Program-made: the position numbers and the translations under genes
The notes under the pieces: generated by a model
What the model saw: the letters and a program-made list of their open reading frames with translations, nothing else
What the model was told of the DNA's origin: nothing
Databases searched by the model: none
NCBI GenBank assembly: GCA_008694505.1
Contig: VZDJ01000056.1
Span: 5,707,205-5,771,204 of the forward strand
Reading direction: 5' to 3'
Length of the DNA stretch: 64,000 bases
Source of the DNA: Cyanoderma ruficeps
Taxonomy: Eukaryota; Chordata; Aves; Passeriformes; Timaliidae
Shown here: positions 52,691-63,565 of the stretch, piece after piece
Position numbering within the stretch: position 1 is the first letter of the stretch
Layout of the letters: each line of letters starts with the position of its first letter

Positions 52691-54641
52691 CACCACCTCT
52701 CTCCCGAGACAGCTAGAGGCTAGAAGAGTATTATTCCCCACCATCTCTGCATAGCCCTGGGCATACCTGATGCAGAGCAAATGGGAGATGGAAAACACAG
52801 CCACACCTGAGAACTGCCAGCAACCCCTGCTCCCTGTCCCAGCTCCTTGACAAGTACCCTTCCAGAGGAGGAAAGTTTGCAGATCAAAGCACCAAACACC
52901 TGACAAAGGGAGGGAGCAAAGCTGAAACTTCCAAACTCCTTCAGCCAGGCCTCGTGCCCTTCCCAGCTCCCTGCTATTTCCCATCGCAGAGCATCAGCAT
53001 CGATTCATGTTTGGGAGCTGCTCTGCCCTTACAAATGCCTGAGCATACACAGAGTCTCTGTAGTCCTAACTCCAGCTAGCTCTTTGCTACGCACCCAAAA
53101 CCAACCCCATGCAGCTCAGAATATTCCCAGACAACAGCAGCAGATGGCTTCTGCCTAGAGGTCTCACCGGCAGAGGGTGGTCTGCAGAGCCAGGGTGGGA
53201 GGCACAGTGCTGGTTTTTGCAGCGTGCACCACTCTCAAGTCATGCAGCCTTGTCCGTGGCTGAGAAGTGCTGGCTGTGGCCTTCCTTCCTCCTTGCACTG
53301 TCACCATGCAGGTAGCAAGGCAGCTGGCTCCTGCTGTGTCAGCCCATTGCTTCCTCCCGAGGCAGAGACAAGTCTGTCATCTCTGGTTGCAAGAAGAATG
53401 GGAGCAGTCTGCTAGGGAGGAAGTCTAGTGGTGGAGGCAATAAAAGCAAACTCGTCACATGCAACATTGCAAAGCATCTGCACCCTCATGCTAAATTAGG
53501 AAAAGGTATTTGGCATGTTAGAAGAAATCTGCCTTTTGCATGATGTTCTGCCTATGTGATACCCACATCACCTTCCAGCAACCTAAATCCCCTGCTGCTG
53601 AGGTGTGGGAGGAGCTGACCTCCTGCAATAGCGCATCAGGCAAAGCGAAACCACCTCCTTGCAAAAACTACAGTCCCTGGCAGCCTCAGCAGCAGTCCAA
53701 CAGAACTTCTGGATGGCTACAACTTATAGTTCCCAAACCATCCAGTATTTTCTATGCCTAAAACACAACCTTCCTGGGAAGGAATGCTCCTTCCTTCCCA
53801 GCCCACACCAATCTGACAGGTACACCTGAAGGGAGCACTGAGTGGAACACAGGTTGCATCTGGCTGGCAGTTCATGGAGCAGCTTCTCCCTTCCACAGCC
53901 ATTTGTACCAGCCACATACCAAGGCTGGCTGGAGCAGGCCCAGAAATTTCTTCCCAAAGTGTCTTTGCAGTATTTAGGTTCACTTGGCCAACTGGCTGGA
54001 CAGGGCTCCCCCAAATCACTCCTTGGGATAAGAGTTCATTTCCAAGCAAAGCACCAGCTGGAAGTCAGCTGGTGGGTGCCTTCTTGTAGAACCAACATCA
54101 GTGAGCACAGAGCTGTATTCAGGAGTACCAGTGTATTTTTCCTCTAACAGCCAAGTCCCTTTACCTCACCAGGATGTCACCAGCCAGGCACCTTGTCCTG
54201 TCCAGTACCAACCAGAGTCTGTATGTTGGCTGTGACACTCTGGGCTCTGAAATGACCCTCATGCACACACCCACATCCCTACCAACAAAGGCAAATCACT
54301 ATCCCTCTCTGAGGAAAGCATGAGGCTGCTCCTCTGTGACGTGGAGGTGGGGAAAGACTTGTGGGTTGTGGTCCCATGTTGGGATGCTTAAAGCAGTAAA
54401 ATCCTTCAACAGGATTGAAGCCTTCTGTACCTCAGAGCAAATCCAACTTAGCATCATGTGCCTTGGTAACTTAACAAATTCCCCAGGAAAGGGAGAATAG
54501 CTTCCTGCAGGAGTCAGCTAGCCAGACAAACCTCATGGATTGAAAGCAAGCACTGCAACTAACAGGCATCAGTGGCTGCTACAAACTCACAGAATCTACA
54601 AACTCCCACTGCCGTCCTCTCCAGCTCAATGGGTTCTCAGG

Positions 54642-54680
54642 ATCAAATGCAAATGCTAGAAATCAAATTCAAATGCTAGA
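54642..54680. repeat. 20-bp tandem pair
   Basis: ATCAAATGCAAATGCTAGA (54642-54660) and ATCAAATTCAAATGCTAGA (54662-54680) differ by one base. The first copy contains ATGCAAAT, the classical octamer word bound by POU factors; in the second copy it is changed to ATTCAAAT. Confidence 0.85.
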
Positions 54681-57600
54681 GCAGACACTGCTCTTTACAA
54701 CGCAACCTGTGAGACTGTTTCAACAATTATTAACAAATAGCTTCTTCTATCAGTAGCTTCTCAACGTGTGTGCCCGGAAAACAGCCTTTCCTTCTTATTA
54801 CTAGACAGACAATTGGGAGTCAAACCTCTCCCTTTTATCCCTGCTCCAAGAGATTGAATTGAACCTGTGCATGCCACGGTGCAGCTGCTGCTCTGGATAC
54901 AAGGCCTTTCTCCTGCAGAAGAGCATCAGGCAACAGCAACACCCTAAACAAGTACTTTTTTCCACTGCCAAAAAGTTTACTGATTATTTTCCCCCTAAAT
55001 TCTTCACCTGGCTGAAGACATACAGCAAGTAATAGACTTGCAGGGACAGGGTCACTCTGCTCCATGCTTGTATAGGATCAGATCCAGTTCATAAATGCTA
55101 ATCCTAAATCGTCAAATGTGGCTCTTAATCCCACCCCAAAAAGGGAGCAGAAGGTGGTCTGCAGAGGATCTACAGACAAAGCTAGATTTGAAGACTCTTC
55201 ATTTTAGAAAGTCTAAAAGCACCCTGTCCTTGTGTGAATGTCACCCTAATTGAGCACGAAAGATCACAAAAGGCCAGTGCTGGACCATCAGCCCTGTTTG
55301 TCAGGGTATTACACAAATGCATTGTGGCATCAGTTCAAAGTCCTCCCAAAGTCAATGGGGTTCTTTCAAGATCTACACATTGCATTGCCAATCCCCAAAG
55401 ATAAAACACCACAGCACCATCACTAAGAAAACCCACCCTTGTGGCCTGGAAAAAATTACTAAATCTAGATTTCATTAAGTTTCTTCATCAAATATTAACA
55501 TTTAGGTATGGGGAGATGCACATGAGGGTCACTATATGCCTGACACTACTAAAAGTCCAAGCTCCCAGCCTTACTGTGAAGTAGACAGACAGGTTCTGAA
55601 CTATGACAATTACAAACACAGCATCACTTACCCCAAGCTGAATAAATATTTGCATGACACTTCGATTCAGGTGTTTAAATTCTAGAAAATGTCTGACTTT
55701 ATCAGTCTGAATCACAGACAAACAATACCAAATACTATCACTAAAAGCACCTTTTCAAACAACAATTTCAAAAGGTTAACATCAAACACTCAGCGACTGC
55801 GCTTTATGTCCTGTTTTAAGAATGACACACACACAGTTCAGAGGAAAACCTGGTTGAAGCAACCCAAATACCCCATACCCATAAATAACTTTTTTCTAAG
55901 CAAGTAGCAGGCTAGGATGCTCTGTGTATTTCTGCCAGTACCTACAAGGTAACTTGTAGGGGAACTCCTCAGGAACCACCTATCTCTTGCATCTCCCCTC
56001 TCCCACCCTCATGAAGAGACAGCTGGTCCTGTTGCTGGACGTTGGAGCATGCCCTTTAAGAAAGGTGGCCCAATTCTGACCCACTGGGAGCTGGTGGTGC
56101 TACTTGCATAAGGAGCACCCAAGATGAGGAGACAATTCTGATTGTCCTGCCATGCTTGCACCATGCTCTAAAAGAGCTGAGCAGGGAGGTGGCACCTCAC
56201 CCTGTTCTGTTCCCAGGAAGGGAAGACCTTTGAGGGGCCATGCATCAAATCCCACCCACCCTCCTGGGTGGCAAATGGAGAAGAGCTGCTCACCACCAGG
56301 GAAAGTCCCTTTGTCTGCTGTTTTAAGGGAACTCTACTTCTCAAAGACACACTAAAATATGTGATTTCTAGAGATCATTTTGTGGGTGAAACCCTGGCAC
56401 TGCTGAAGCCACTAGCTGGATTCACATCAACACCCTCCCAGCAACAGCTTTATTGATCATACTGTATTGATTGGTCTTAACATACTGATCAAGTTTACAT
56501 AATGAAATACAAATAGGATTTTTACCTTGTACCACTCTGGACTACAACACTGGGTTTGTATACATACACTTGTGATGGCTTGGCTACTACTGCTAAATAA
56601 GCTAAAAACAAATTAAATATTTCTCCAGCTAACAAAAAATTGCATAGGGAAATGACTTGCCAACCACTTTCCACATAGGTAAATGGAGAACAAGTGACTC
56701 ACCATTCAGCAAAAGGAATTACAAGTTGTGCAAGAGGCAAAGTGCTTCAGGGAGAGTGTCTAGACTATGCAAAGCAAGACCATAAATTACACCTTTTGAA
56801 ATGATGTGCTGTAGCAGGGCTTGGAGCTGCATGATCTGATAAGTCTTCTCCACTCTTAGTTCGTAACATCTCTGGCGCAAGAGATGCCACCCACAATAAT
56901 TGAAATGTCAGGCTATGGATCAGGAACTGCAAAGTTTTACAACAGCCAAAGACCAAGCTCACAGCCTATTTAATTACCCACTTCACAATCCAATAAACTG
57001 CAAGTATATAAATAGCCAAAGTATGACAAATATTTAATATCTCCTAGAATTAAATTAAGATAAGGCACTGGCAAAATAAATGATAAGTGCTTTAACTGAA
57101 AACAACTGTTTTCTGCAGATTCCAGACAACTTGAGCACAGTAATCACATTCTGCACTCCACACTGCTAAGCAGCACAGCATCTCAGATGTGCCAGACCTT
57201 CCTTGCCATGGTGATGCTCTGCAAGCAGGCTCACCTTCCCTTCAGGGCTGGCACAGAGCTGGGAACAGCCCCAGCCAAGAGCCCAGCCACACATACAGCT
57301 CTCATTTGATGGTGGCAGTGGCCTGTGCCCACATTAAGCCATCAACATGGTAAAGCCATCCCCTAACTACTCTTCCAGGTTTGTATAGGCATAGCACAAA
57401 TAATTAATCCTGCAAGTTTTGCTGCAACTATGGAGCTGTGCATGAGGTTCAACTCATGCTTGAGAACTGCATCTACTTCTTAAACAGCACTAGACAGCAA
57501 CTGAGAGACAGGCAGAAAACAAGGACAGCATCGTCTTTACCTCCTCTGCCCTGCAGAGCTGAAAAAACCAAAAACCTCCAAGGGTTTCTTGGGACCAGCA

Positions 57601-60600
57601 GAGCAGAAATCTGATCACAAAAACAAATTCCTCCAGTAAAAAGCTGTTAAAACAGGTCCCAACATCACCTGAGTTCAGGGTCTGTCCCAGAAGAACAAAG
57701 TGTTGGTGGTTTTATGAGAGAACTTGTGTAAGTATGGCATGAGAGTAGCAATCCAACCCACGATAAGGAAGAAGTATGTGGTTATTTGGAAGGCTGCACT
57801 AGCTGTACTCTGTCCTCACGGTTGTAGCATCTGTGCACCTGCTGAAATGGCAGAAATTCATTATTTTAAGATGCACTGTAACCAGTTTAACAGTTTCTGA
57901 CCCCTCACACCTGTTCTGCATTAAGCACTGTGCTTAAATCAATCACCATTCAGCAAAGCACAAGCTTAAGCGCTTTGCTGAATTTGACTGAGAATTTTGC
58001 TAATGCACCTGACGTCATCCCACAGGCTTACACAGGGACCCGAATCATGAGCCGCTTCTCCCAGGAGCAGCCCTGGTAATCTGCAACATATCTGGAACTT
58101 TTTTCATCCCCCATTTATCCCACTGGGAACTGATTTACTCTCCTGCCTGCCTACTCCCTTGTTCTCTAGGAAGGAAAACAGGCAGTGGCAACCACGACTG
58201 CAACAATGTTTGACCTAATGTGCTCTCCACATTTTATCTCCTAAAAAGTTCTTTCTGCTGCCCCTTTCTCAACAAGTGCTTTCTGTTTATGCTATTTTGA
58301 AGGAGCAACCACTGATTCCAGGGTCGTGCTGTGCCTTTTGACTGTCGTGCTGCAGAGATATTTAGCAAGAGGTACAACCCACATCCAAGGATGCTTGGTT
58401 TGCACCACTACAGACAAACACCTTGTCCAACATCCCTAGGCTGCCAGCTGAGCTCTCTTCCCAAAGGCTTCAGACAGATGGGATCAAGTGGGAAGAGGCA
58501 CCAAGCACAGCTGGTCGTCTCAACTCTACTTCCAACAAATCAGCATGAGCTAGAGAAAAGACCACACATATCCTGGGCAAGCAATTACCAAGCTCAGTGC
58601 CATCTGCAGTAATAAAACACGTTGTTCTGATAGCCATGGAGCTGGCAAAGCCACTTTCCTCCTGAGCTGCAACATGAGGCTGGAGCCTTCCATGTCCAGC
58701 AATACTGTAGGCTCTGATGGGAGTTTTTCCTCCATATTCAGTAGGTCTCTTGCTCAGAATCCCCAGTGTCTAGTAAGGGCTGCCCACAAACTGCACCTTC
58801 CTCCCACCTGGGGTAGAAGATAAAAATGAAATCTCCCTGTTTTCACTAAGCTTTACAGGGATGAGTATCCTGCAGACCATTGTCTGCATCACAAGTGTGC
58901 CTGGAATTCAGTGGTGGCTTAAAAAAGAAACCTAAGTGGGAAGTAAGACAGCACAGGCAGGTATCTAATAAGCCTTTTTTTCTTTTCCCTTAGGAAATAC
59001 TGCTAGTGAGATGTAAATAAAAGAACTTACAGGTAGACATCACACATGTGTAGTGCAGAAGTGGAGCCTTACCCCATAAACATCAAAATCAACCCAAAGC
59101 AGAGGTGCAGACCTGAACACACTGATCTTAAAAAACAGCTTTTCCTCTGTTGCTGAAATTTCAGTGGTGTCAGGATAAGAAAAATACCAGTTCTGAGTGA
59201 CATCTGCCTAAATTCACCTGGAAATTTGAAACACAGAGTTTGCTGCTGGTGTAAACAAGCAGTGCTGTCATGCCCACATGCAGTAAATACTCAGCTACAC
59301 CACCCATTCACGCTTTTCCGCTGCTCTCTTCACTCTCATACAGATTCTAATTTATCAAACAGCGGGTAATTACCTTTGTGGTCCAACAGCACCTTAACTA
59401 CACAGTTCCCTTTATTCCAGGGTGGTTCATGGGTGCTGCAGAACACCAGGCTGCATTTTCCAGCTCCAAAGCACCACACCTGCATGTGTGGCTACACGGC
59501 TGGTGCCCGCTGTGCATTCACAGCACCAGAACACAGCCCCCGGGGCACCAGCCAGCTCTGACACAGCAGCACTGCAGGATCAAGGAGGGAGGATTACCCA
59601 CCTCAGGGGAGGTACCACAGGGATCTACAGCCCAGGCAAGAACTTCAGTGCTGCAGCCACAACAAAATCAACGCTTTCTTATCTGAGAAAATTGCAAAGA
59701 TTAAGCTATTAGAAGCTGTCCGGGCTCTGGGAGCCTGGCAGGGGCTGACTGCAACACAGCCCATGTCAGCTGTGGTGGGGATGAGCTGGCTGTTATCAGG
59801 TAACCACTCTCCAGGGCAACAGCTTCACTGCCTCACCTGCAAAGCCATGGTCACCTGCCTGGGCTGTGCTTGGGGTCGCAGCATCTCCCGTTCTGCAGGG
59901 AGAGCAGCGAGCCAAGTAAAGCCAAACCTCATCCTTCTCCTTCCAGCACTGGGCAGAACCTGCTGAGGACAGGTCCCCAGCACTCACTGCTGCTCAGTTC
60001 TGCCCAGACACCTCTGTGGTGGCACACCCCTGCCATGGATGTGGGGCCTGAGCAGCCTGGCCTGAAGCCAGGTCCTCTCACCTGGGCAGGGTCCCAGTGG
60101 CTCCCAGACACCCTGTCCACGGGCAGTGACTGCAGTGGGCAGATGGGCAGGTTCAGGCCCTGGCATCTCCAGGGGTCCACACCTGCAGCAGGATCAGGCA
60201 GCCTCTCTGTCCAGCACCACTGGGAAAGGAGGGAGTGTGGTCCTGCACAACAGCCTGGAGACTGCAAATGACAATGCTTGAGGACTTTCTGCTCCCTGTT
60301 TCCTCAGGGATGAAACAATTCCCTGGCAAACCGCAGACTGTGAGGGTGGAGAGGCAAATAGCATGTGGGAAAGGAAGCAATTTATCCCTCCTCTGCTGAT
60401 GAGCAAACTGACCCAAAAGCCCCCATTAGAGCAGGGCCAAATTCCAGTTTACTCTCACCTTTCCCCTAAGAAGCAAAATGCATTTGTTCCACTCTGATAA
60501 GTCTTGAGCACCTGATACTTTCATCATTACTGAAGACCCAACAGATAACACTGCAACTGAAGCTCGGTGCTCAAGAGGGATCAAGTCCTGCATCTTCACC

Positions 60601-60815
60601 CTCTGGTCCTCCTCCAGCCAGAGAAGGAAAGGTGCAGTTTCCCAGAGGGATGTGTGAGGAAAGCAAAGCAGAAGAGCACATGAAGTTCATCAACAAACTC
60701 GAGGCCCTGGTAGTCCTTCAATTGACTTTAACAGGAGTCATGGCTAAGAAAAAAGGATCTACTCCCAGCATGACAACTGAATATAGGGATATAGAGAAGA
60801 CAAAAAAACAGAATT

Positions 60816-60839
60816 AATTCACCTTTTAAAGGGTGAATT
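60816..60839. repeat. 24-bp near-palindrome
   Basis: AATTCACC at 60816-60823 is mirrored by GGTGAATT at 60832-60839, with a TTTTAAAG centre that is itself nearly symmetrical. It lies in intron 1 near the first exon; no known element is implied. Confidence 0.7.
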
Positions 60840-62719
60840 CAATTTGACATGTGTTATCATGGTAAATTTAGCTTTTCCAATTCCATTTCACTGCTAAGTT
60901 TGAGGGGAGATATTCAGCTCCCAAGACACACCTATTTTAGCTATGTTAATAAGCCAGAAATGTTTCCCTATGTTTTTCATTTCACAGAGAATGGTTTATT
61001 TCCTCCCAGGATCCTGTGTAACTTCCACATACCCTTGAGTATTGCTGCCATTTTGTAATTTTTCTCATTACTCCTCATTTCTTTGTTTCACCTGTACTCT
61101 ATTCCCCACCTTTTCCTTTCCCGTCTCTTGTCCTTTCACAGTGCATTATTTTGATTTAAGGGACTATAAACTGTCCTTCCCAGCCACTCTTCTCCGAGCT
61201 GCTAAGATGCTGCATGCTCCTTTGGATAAGCCACTTGTCAATTTCAGTTCACTTTTATGTGAGAAACAGTTGCAGGACTTACCACTTATTTCAGTGAAAT
61301 TAACAATCGCGTAAGTTTCACTGTCTTTCTCTAACACAAAGAAGTTGCACTGGGAAACAAAGCCAAATCAACTTTGGAAATTCACAATCTGTTTCAAAGC
61401 ACTGTAGGCAAAAAGAACAGACAAAAGAAACTCCAAACCTGGCTATAATTTCAGCTATGTACTTTGCTCAGCAAACAAAAGCAGATCATTCAACCTTCCA
61501 GCAACAGATTGTCCTATATTGCCTTTAAACTACATGATACAGTACGGATACACTTTCCTACCTCCGTATGTTGCAATGACTAATAATAGTCCTGTGGTGT
61601 AGCAGAACTGAATGTCGTTTGCATCACTACATCCAGGAGTCTGCCTGAATTGTAAAGGTCATTTGTGAACACGGAACAGTATCAAGGCTGAAACTACAGA
61701 CTAAGAAACTCAACTGAAAATGGTGACAAAAAGTCAGCCAGCTGTTCCAGAGAGCTACACTGCACCACAGACCTAACTCTGCCTGCCACGGGGAAAAAGT
61801 TGGCTGCATTTTGACTGAAAGATGCCTGTGTGCAGATGCAGAAGAAACTTAATTTCTACCCTGGTCCAAGAACTTGTGCCTCAAAGGAGAAACAAGCTCC
61901 AAGACAGCTCCTGGAGATGGGGAGGTCAGGTGAAGCACTCCTGCCCAGCCTCTGCCTGGAGCAGCACACGGCCCTGCTGTGGTGACACACCTGGGGAGGA
62001 AGAGTCAGGACTGTGGCAGAGACTTCATCACAAACCTCTGCTGATGCATTTTGCGGGGAAGCTGGTCTTGGGGAGCTCAACACACATAAACACTTGCAAG
62101 AAGTTGAAATGAGACTCAGCAACTCCCCAAGTCAATGCCGGCACTCCCAGTTAAGCAAACTTTGCAGTAAGCATGGAGTTGTGGATTCTTGTTGCAGGAG
62201 GCAACAGCATGTGCCTGCTGTTTTCCAGCAATATAACCCATTTCTCTCCTTTCAACAACCTTCAAATGGCCAACATCCCAAACTTCCCGAATCCCGATGT
62301 TGCGTAACTAAAAGCAACGATGTATGTCACCGCGCTGGCCCTGTGTGGGAGACCATGTTGGGGAGCAGCACGGAGGGTGACAGGGGGTCAGGGGGCTTCT
62401 CCCGGGACAGGGCTGTGCCAGCAAACCGCACCACGTGGGCCCAAGGTGCCCTGTGCCGGGAGTGCCCTTGGGGTGCCCGGGGAGCTGCAGGCCTGGGGAG
62501 CAGCAGGAGAGGCGAGGAATGGGCAGGGATGCAGACCGAGGGGGATCTAGAGGAGCGTGCAGAGGGGTAAATCAACAACGAGTAGGTAAGAAGGGGGCAG
62601 TCAGGTGGGTGGATGGCAGGGGCAGGCAGCGAGCAGCCGAAGGTGGGTGATGGAGAGGACAGGCAGGGCCTGGCCGGCAGGGCAGAGCCGGGCAGGGCAG
62701 GGCAGTGCACGGCCGGTAC

Positions 62720-63103
62720 CTTCTGCTGCCGGCGGGCCATATCGGTGGGCTGCTTGGCGTTGAAGGGGTAGGCGATGCAGCGCATGACGAAGACGTAGAG
62801 CTGCAGCTTCTTCTTCCTCTCCTCCTCCTCCCGCTGCAGCCGCTCCAGCTCGTCCTTCTCCTTCTCGCTGGCCACCGAGGGGCTGGGGCTGGCGGGCCGC
62901 GCCGCGCTGCTGCCGCGCCCGCCGGGCTGCAGCCCCCCAGCGCTCCCACCGCCACCGGCGCCGCCGCCGCCGCCGCCGCCGCCCGGGCCCTCGCCGGGGC
63001 GGCTGGGCGAGAGCCGCGCCGCGGCGGGCGCCAGCGGCTCCTTGCCGCTCTCCTCCTCCACCAGCTCCTCCGACTCCTCCTCGCTGGACGACGGGTCCAA
63101 CAT
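62720..63103 (-). CDS. CADPS: CADPS coding exon 1 (start codon, residues 1-128)
   Basis: This exon encodes the CAPS1 N-terminus. It opens with [10 protein letters not shown], the conserved start of CADPS proteins, then an acidic stretch (residues 7-22), a serine/proline segment, a glycine-rich linker (residues 41-57, including eight consecutive Gly at 41-48), a SPSPS patch, and a charged helix rich in E, K and R (about 80-99). It ends with the highly conserved [20 protein letters not shown] block and MARRQQK. The donor reads AAG|GTACCG and the exon ends in phase 0. The start at 63103 has G at -3 (good) and T at +4 (weak). The same frame stays open for 143 codons upstream, but that part derives from 5'UTR and minisatellite sequence, so I take the family-conserved Met as the start. 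The glycine linker is the segment that varies most between species. The exon lies inside a CpG island. Confidence 0.96.
62960..62983 (-). repeat. CADPS: GGC trinucleotide tract encoding eight glycines
   Basis: A near-perfect GCC/GGC run inside exon 1 encodes residues 41-48 of CADPS, followed by Ala and four more glycines. The linker is known to be glycine-rich in vertebrate CADPS. The tract is a likely site of length polymorphism and of sequencing dropout in bird genomes. Confidence 0.85.
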
Positions 63104-63480
63104 CGCGGCGGCGACGGCCGGGCTCGGCCGGGCGAGCTCTGGACTCCGCTGGGCTGCGCTCCGCTCGGCGCAGCCGTGTCCGTGCCCGGCTCCGGCTCCG
63201 CGCGCCGCCGCGCCCGCGCGCGCCCCAACCCCGCCCCGTCCCGCCCCGCCCCGTGCGCGCGGGCGCTGGCCGCGGTGCTGCACGCGCGGGGCGAGGGGAG
63301 CGAGCGCCGAGCGGGTCCCGCGCATGCCCGGTGGGGCCGCGCCGCCGCCATGGCCGCCGTTATTGGGGAGATGGGGGTTTCGGACCGGGGGGTGCGTGTG
63401 CCTACGGTGTTCCCACGGTGTTCCCACAGTCCCGCTAAGGCATCCCAACAGCCGCACACAGGCACCGCTGTGCCCGCGGT
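63104..63480 (-). promoter_or_regulatory. CADPS: CADPS 5'UTR and core promoter region
   Basis: This GC- and CpG-rich DNA lies directly upstream of the start codon. No TATA box was seen, as expected for a CpG-island promoter. Recognisable motifs include three GC boxes (CCGCCC at 63231, 63241 and 63246, about 130-150 bp before the ATG), an NRF1-like GCGCATGC at 63320-63327, a YY1-like GCCGCCATGG at 63344-63353, and an inverted CCAAT box (ATTGG on plus, 63362-63366). NRF1 and YY1 sites commonly sit near the start of TATA-less transcripts, so initiation around 63.2-63.36 kb is an inference. No full RE1/NRSF silencer was found. Confidence 0.6.
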
Positions 63481-63565
63481 GTCCCCACAGCCTCCCACAC
63501 ATAACGCGGTGTCCCCACAGCCCCCCACACATAAGGCGGTGTCCCTACAGCCCCGCAGAGGCACT
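63476..63565. repeat. GC-rich minisatellite, 30-bp unit, upstream of CADPS
   Basis: Two copies at 63476-63505 and 63506-63535 differ by two bases, and a third diverged copy starts at 63536. The core is GCGGTGTCCCCACAGCC followed by CCACACATAA. More decayed versions built on TGTCCC and CACAG continue on both sides, from about 63.41 to 63.72 kb. The unit has no coding meaning. Confidence 0.8.

Larger units (their letters stand above)
23235..62719 (-). other. CADPS: CADPS intron 1 (39,485 bp)
   Basis: A very large first intron between exon 1 (GTACCG donor) and exon 2 (TTTACAG acceptor). The end near exon 1 is GC-rich and part of the CpG island. The rest is AT-rich unique DNA with CR1 remnants at 30.3 kb and 50.5-51.8 kb, homopolymer A runs at 35.64 kb and 41.49 kb, small tandem or inverted repeats at 38.3, 41.2, 43.3, 54.6 and 60.8 kb, and homeodomain-motif blocks at 24.5-25.3 and 40.5 kb. 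No nested gene is supported on either strand. The longest frames inside it (for example 178 codons near 51.05-51.59 kb on plus) have no recognised similarity and overlap repeat-derived DNA. Confidence 0.93.
62330..63400. promoter_or_regulatory. CpG island over CADPS exon 1
   Basis: CpG dinucleotides and GC content are sharply higher here than in the AT-rich intron to the left, with the densest part about 62.70-63.36 kb covering exon 1 and the promoter. The edges are estimates by eye. Confidence 0.75.
1..63480 (-). other. CADPS: CADPS gene, 5' portion (promoter region to intron 3)
   Basis: Three exons on the minus strand, in the right order and frame, encode the N-terminal 277 residues of calcium-dependent secretion activator 1. 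The family is known to act at the presynaptic and neuroendocrine plasma membrane, where it primes dense-core vesicles by binding PI(4,5)P2 and SNAREs. Only the acidic/glycine-rich N-terminus, the basic linker and the first helical region are in the window; the downstream C2, PH and MUN-type domains lie past base 1. Exon 1 has [10 protein letters not shown] and an M before the conserved [10 protein letters not shown] block, and exon 3 reads GEEDPRKQQ and [10 protein letters not shown]. These fit CADPS and differ from CADPS2. The boundary at 63480 is nominal because the transcription start cannot be fixed from sequence. No other gene overlaps it convincingly. Confidence 0.95.

Noticed and set aside
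62013..62570. Plus-strand 185-codon frame at the GC-rich end of intron 1, as a possible divergent transcript product
   Set aside because: A divergent noncoding transcript is possible at a CpG island, but the peptide has no recognised similarity and its frame ends in GC-rich filler.
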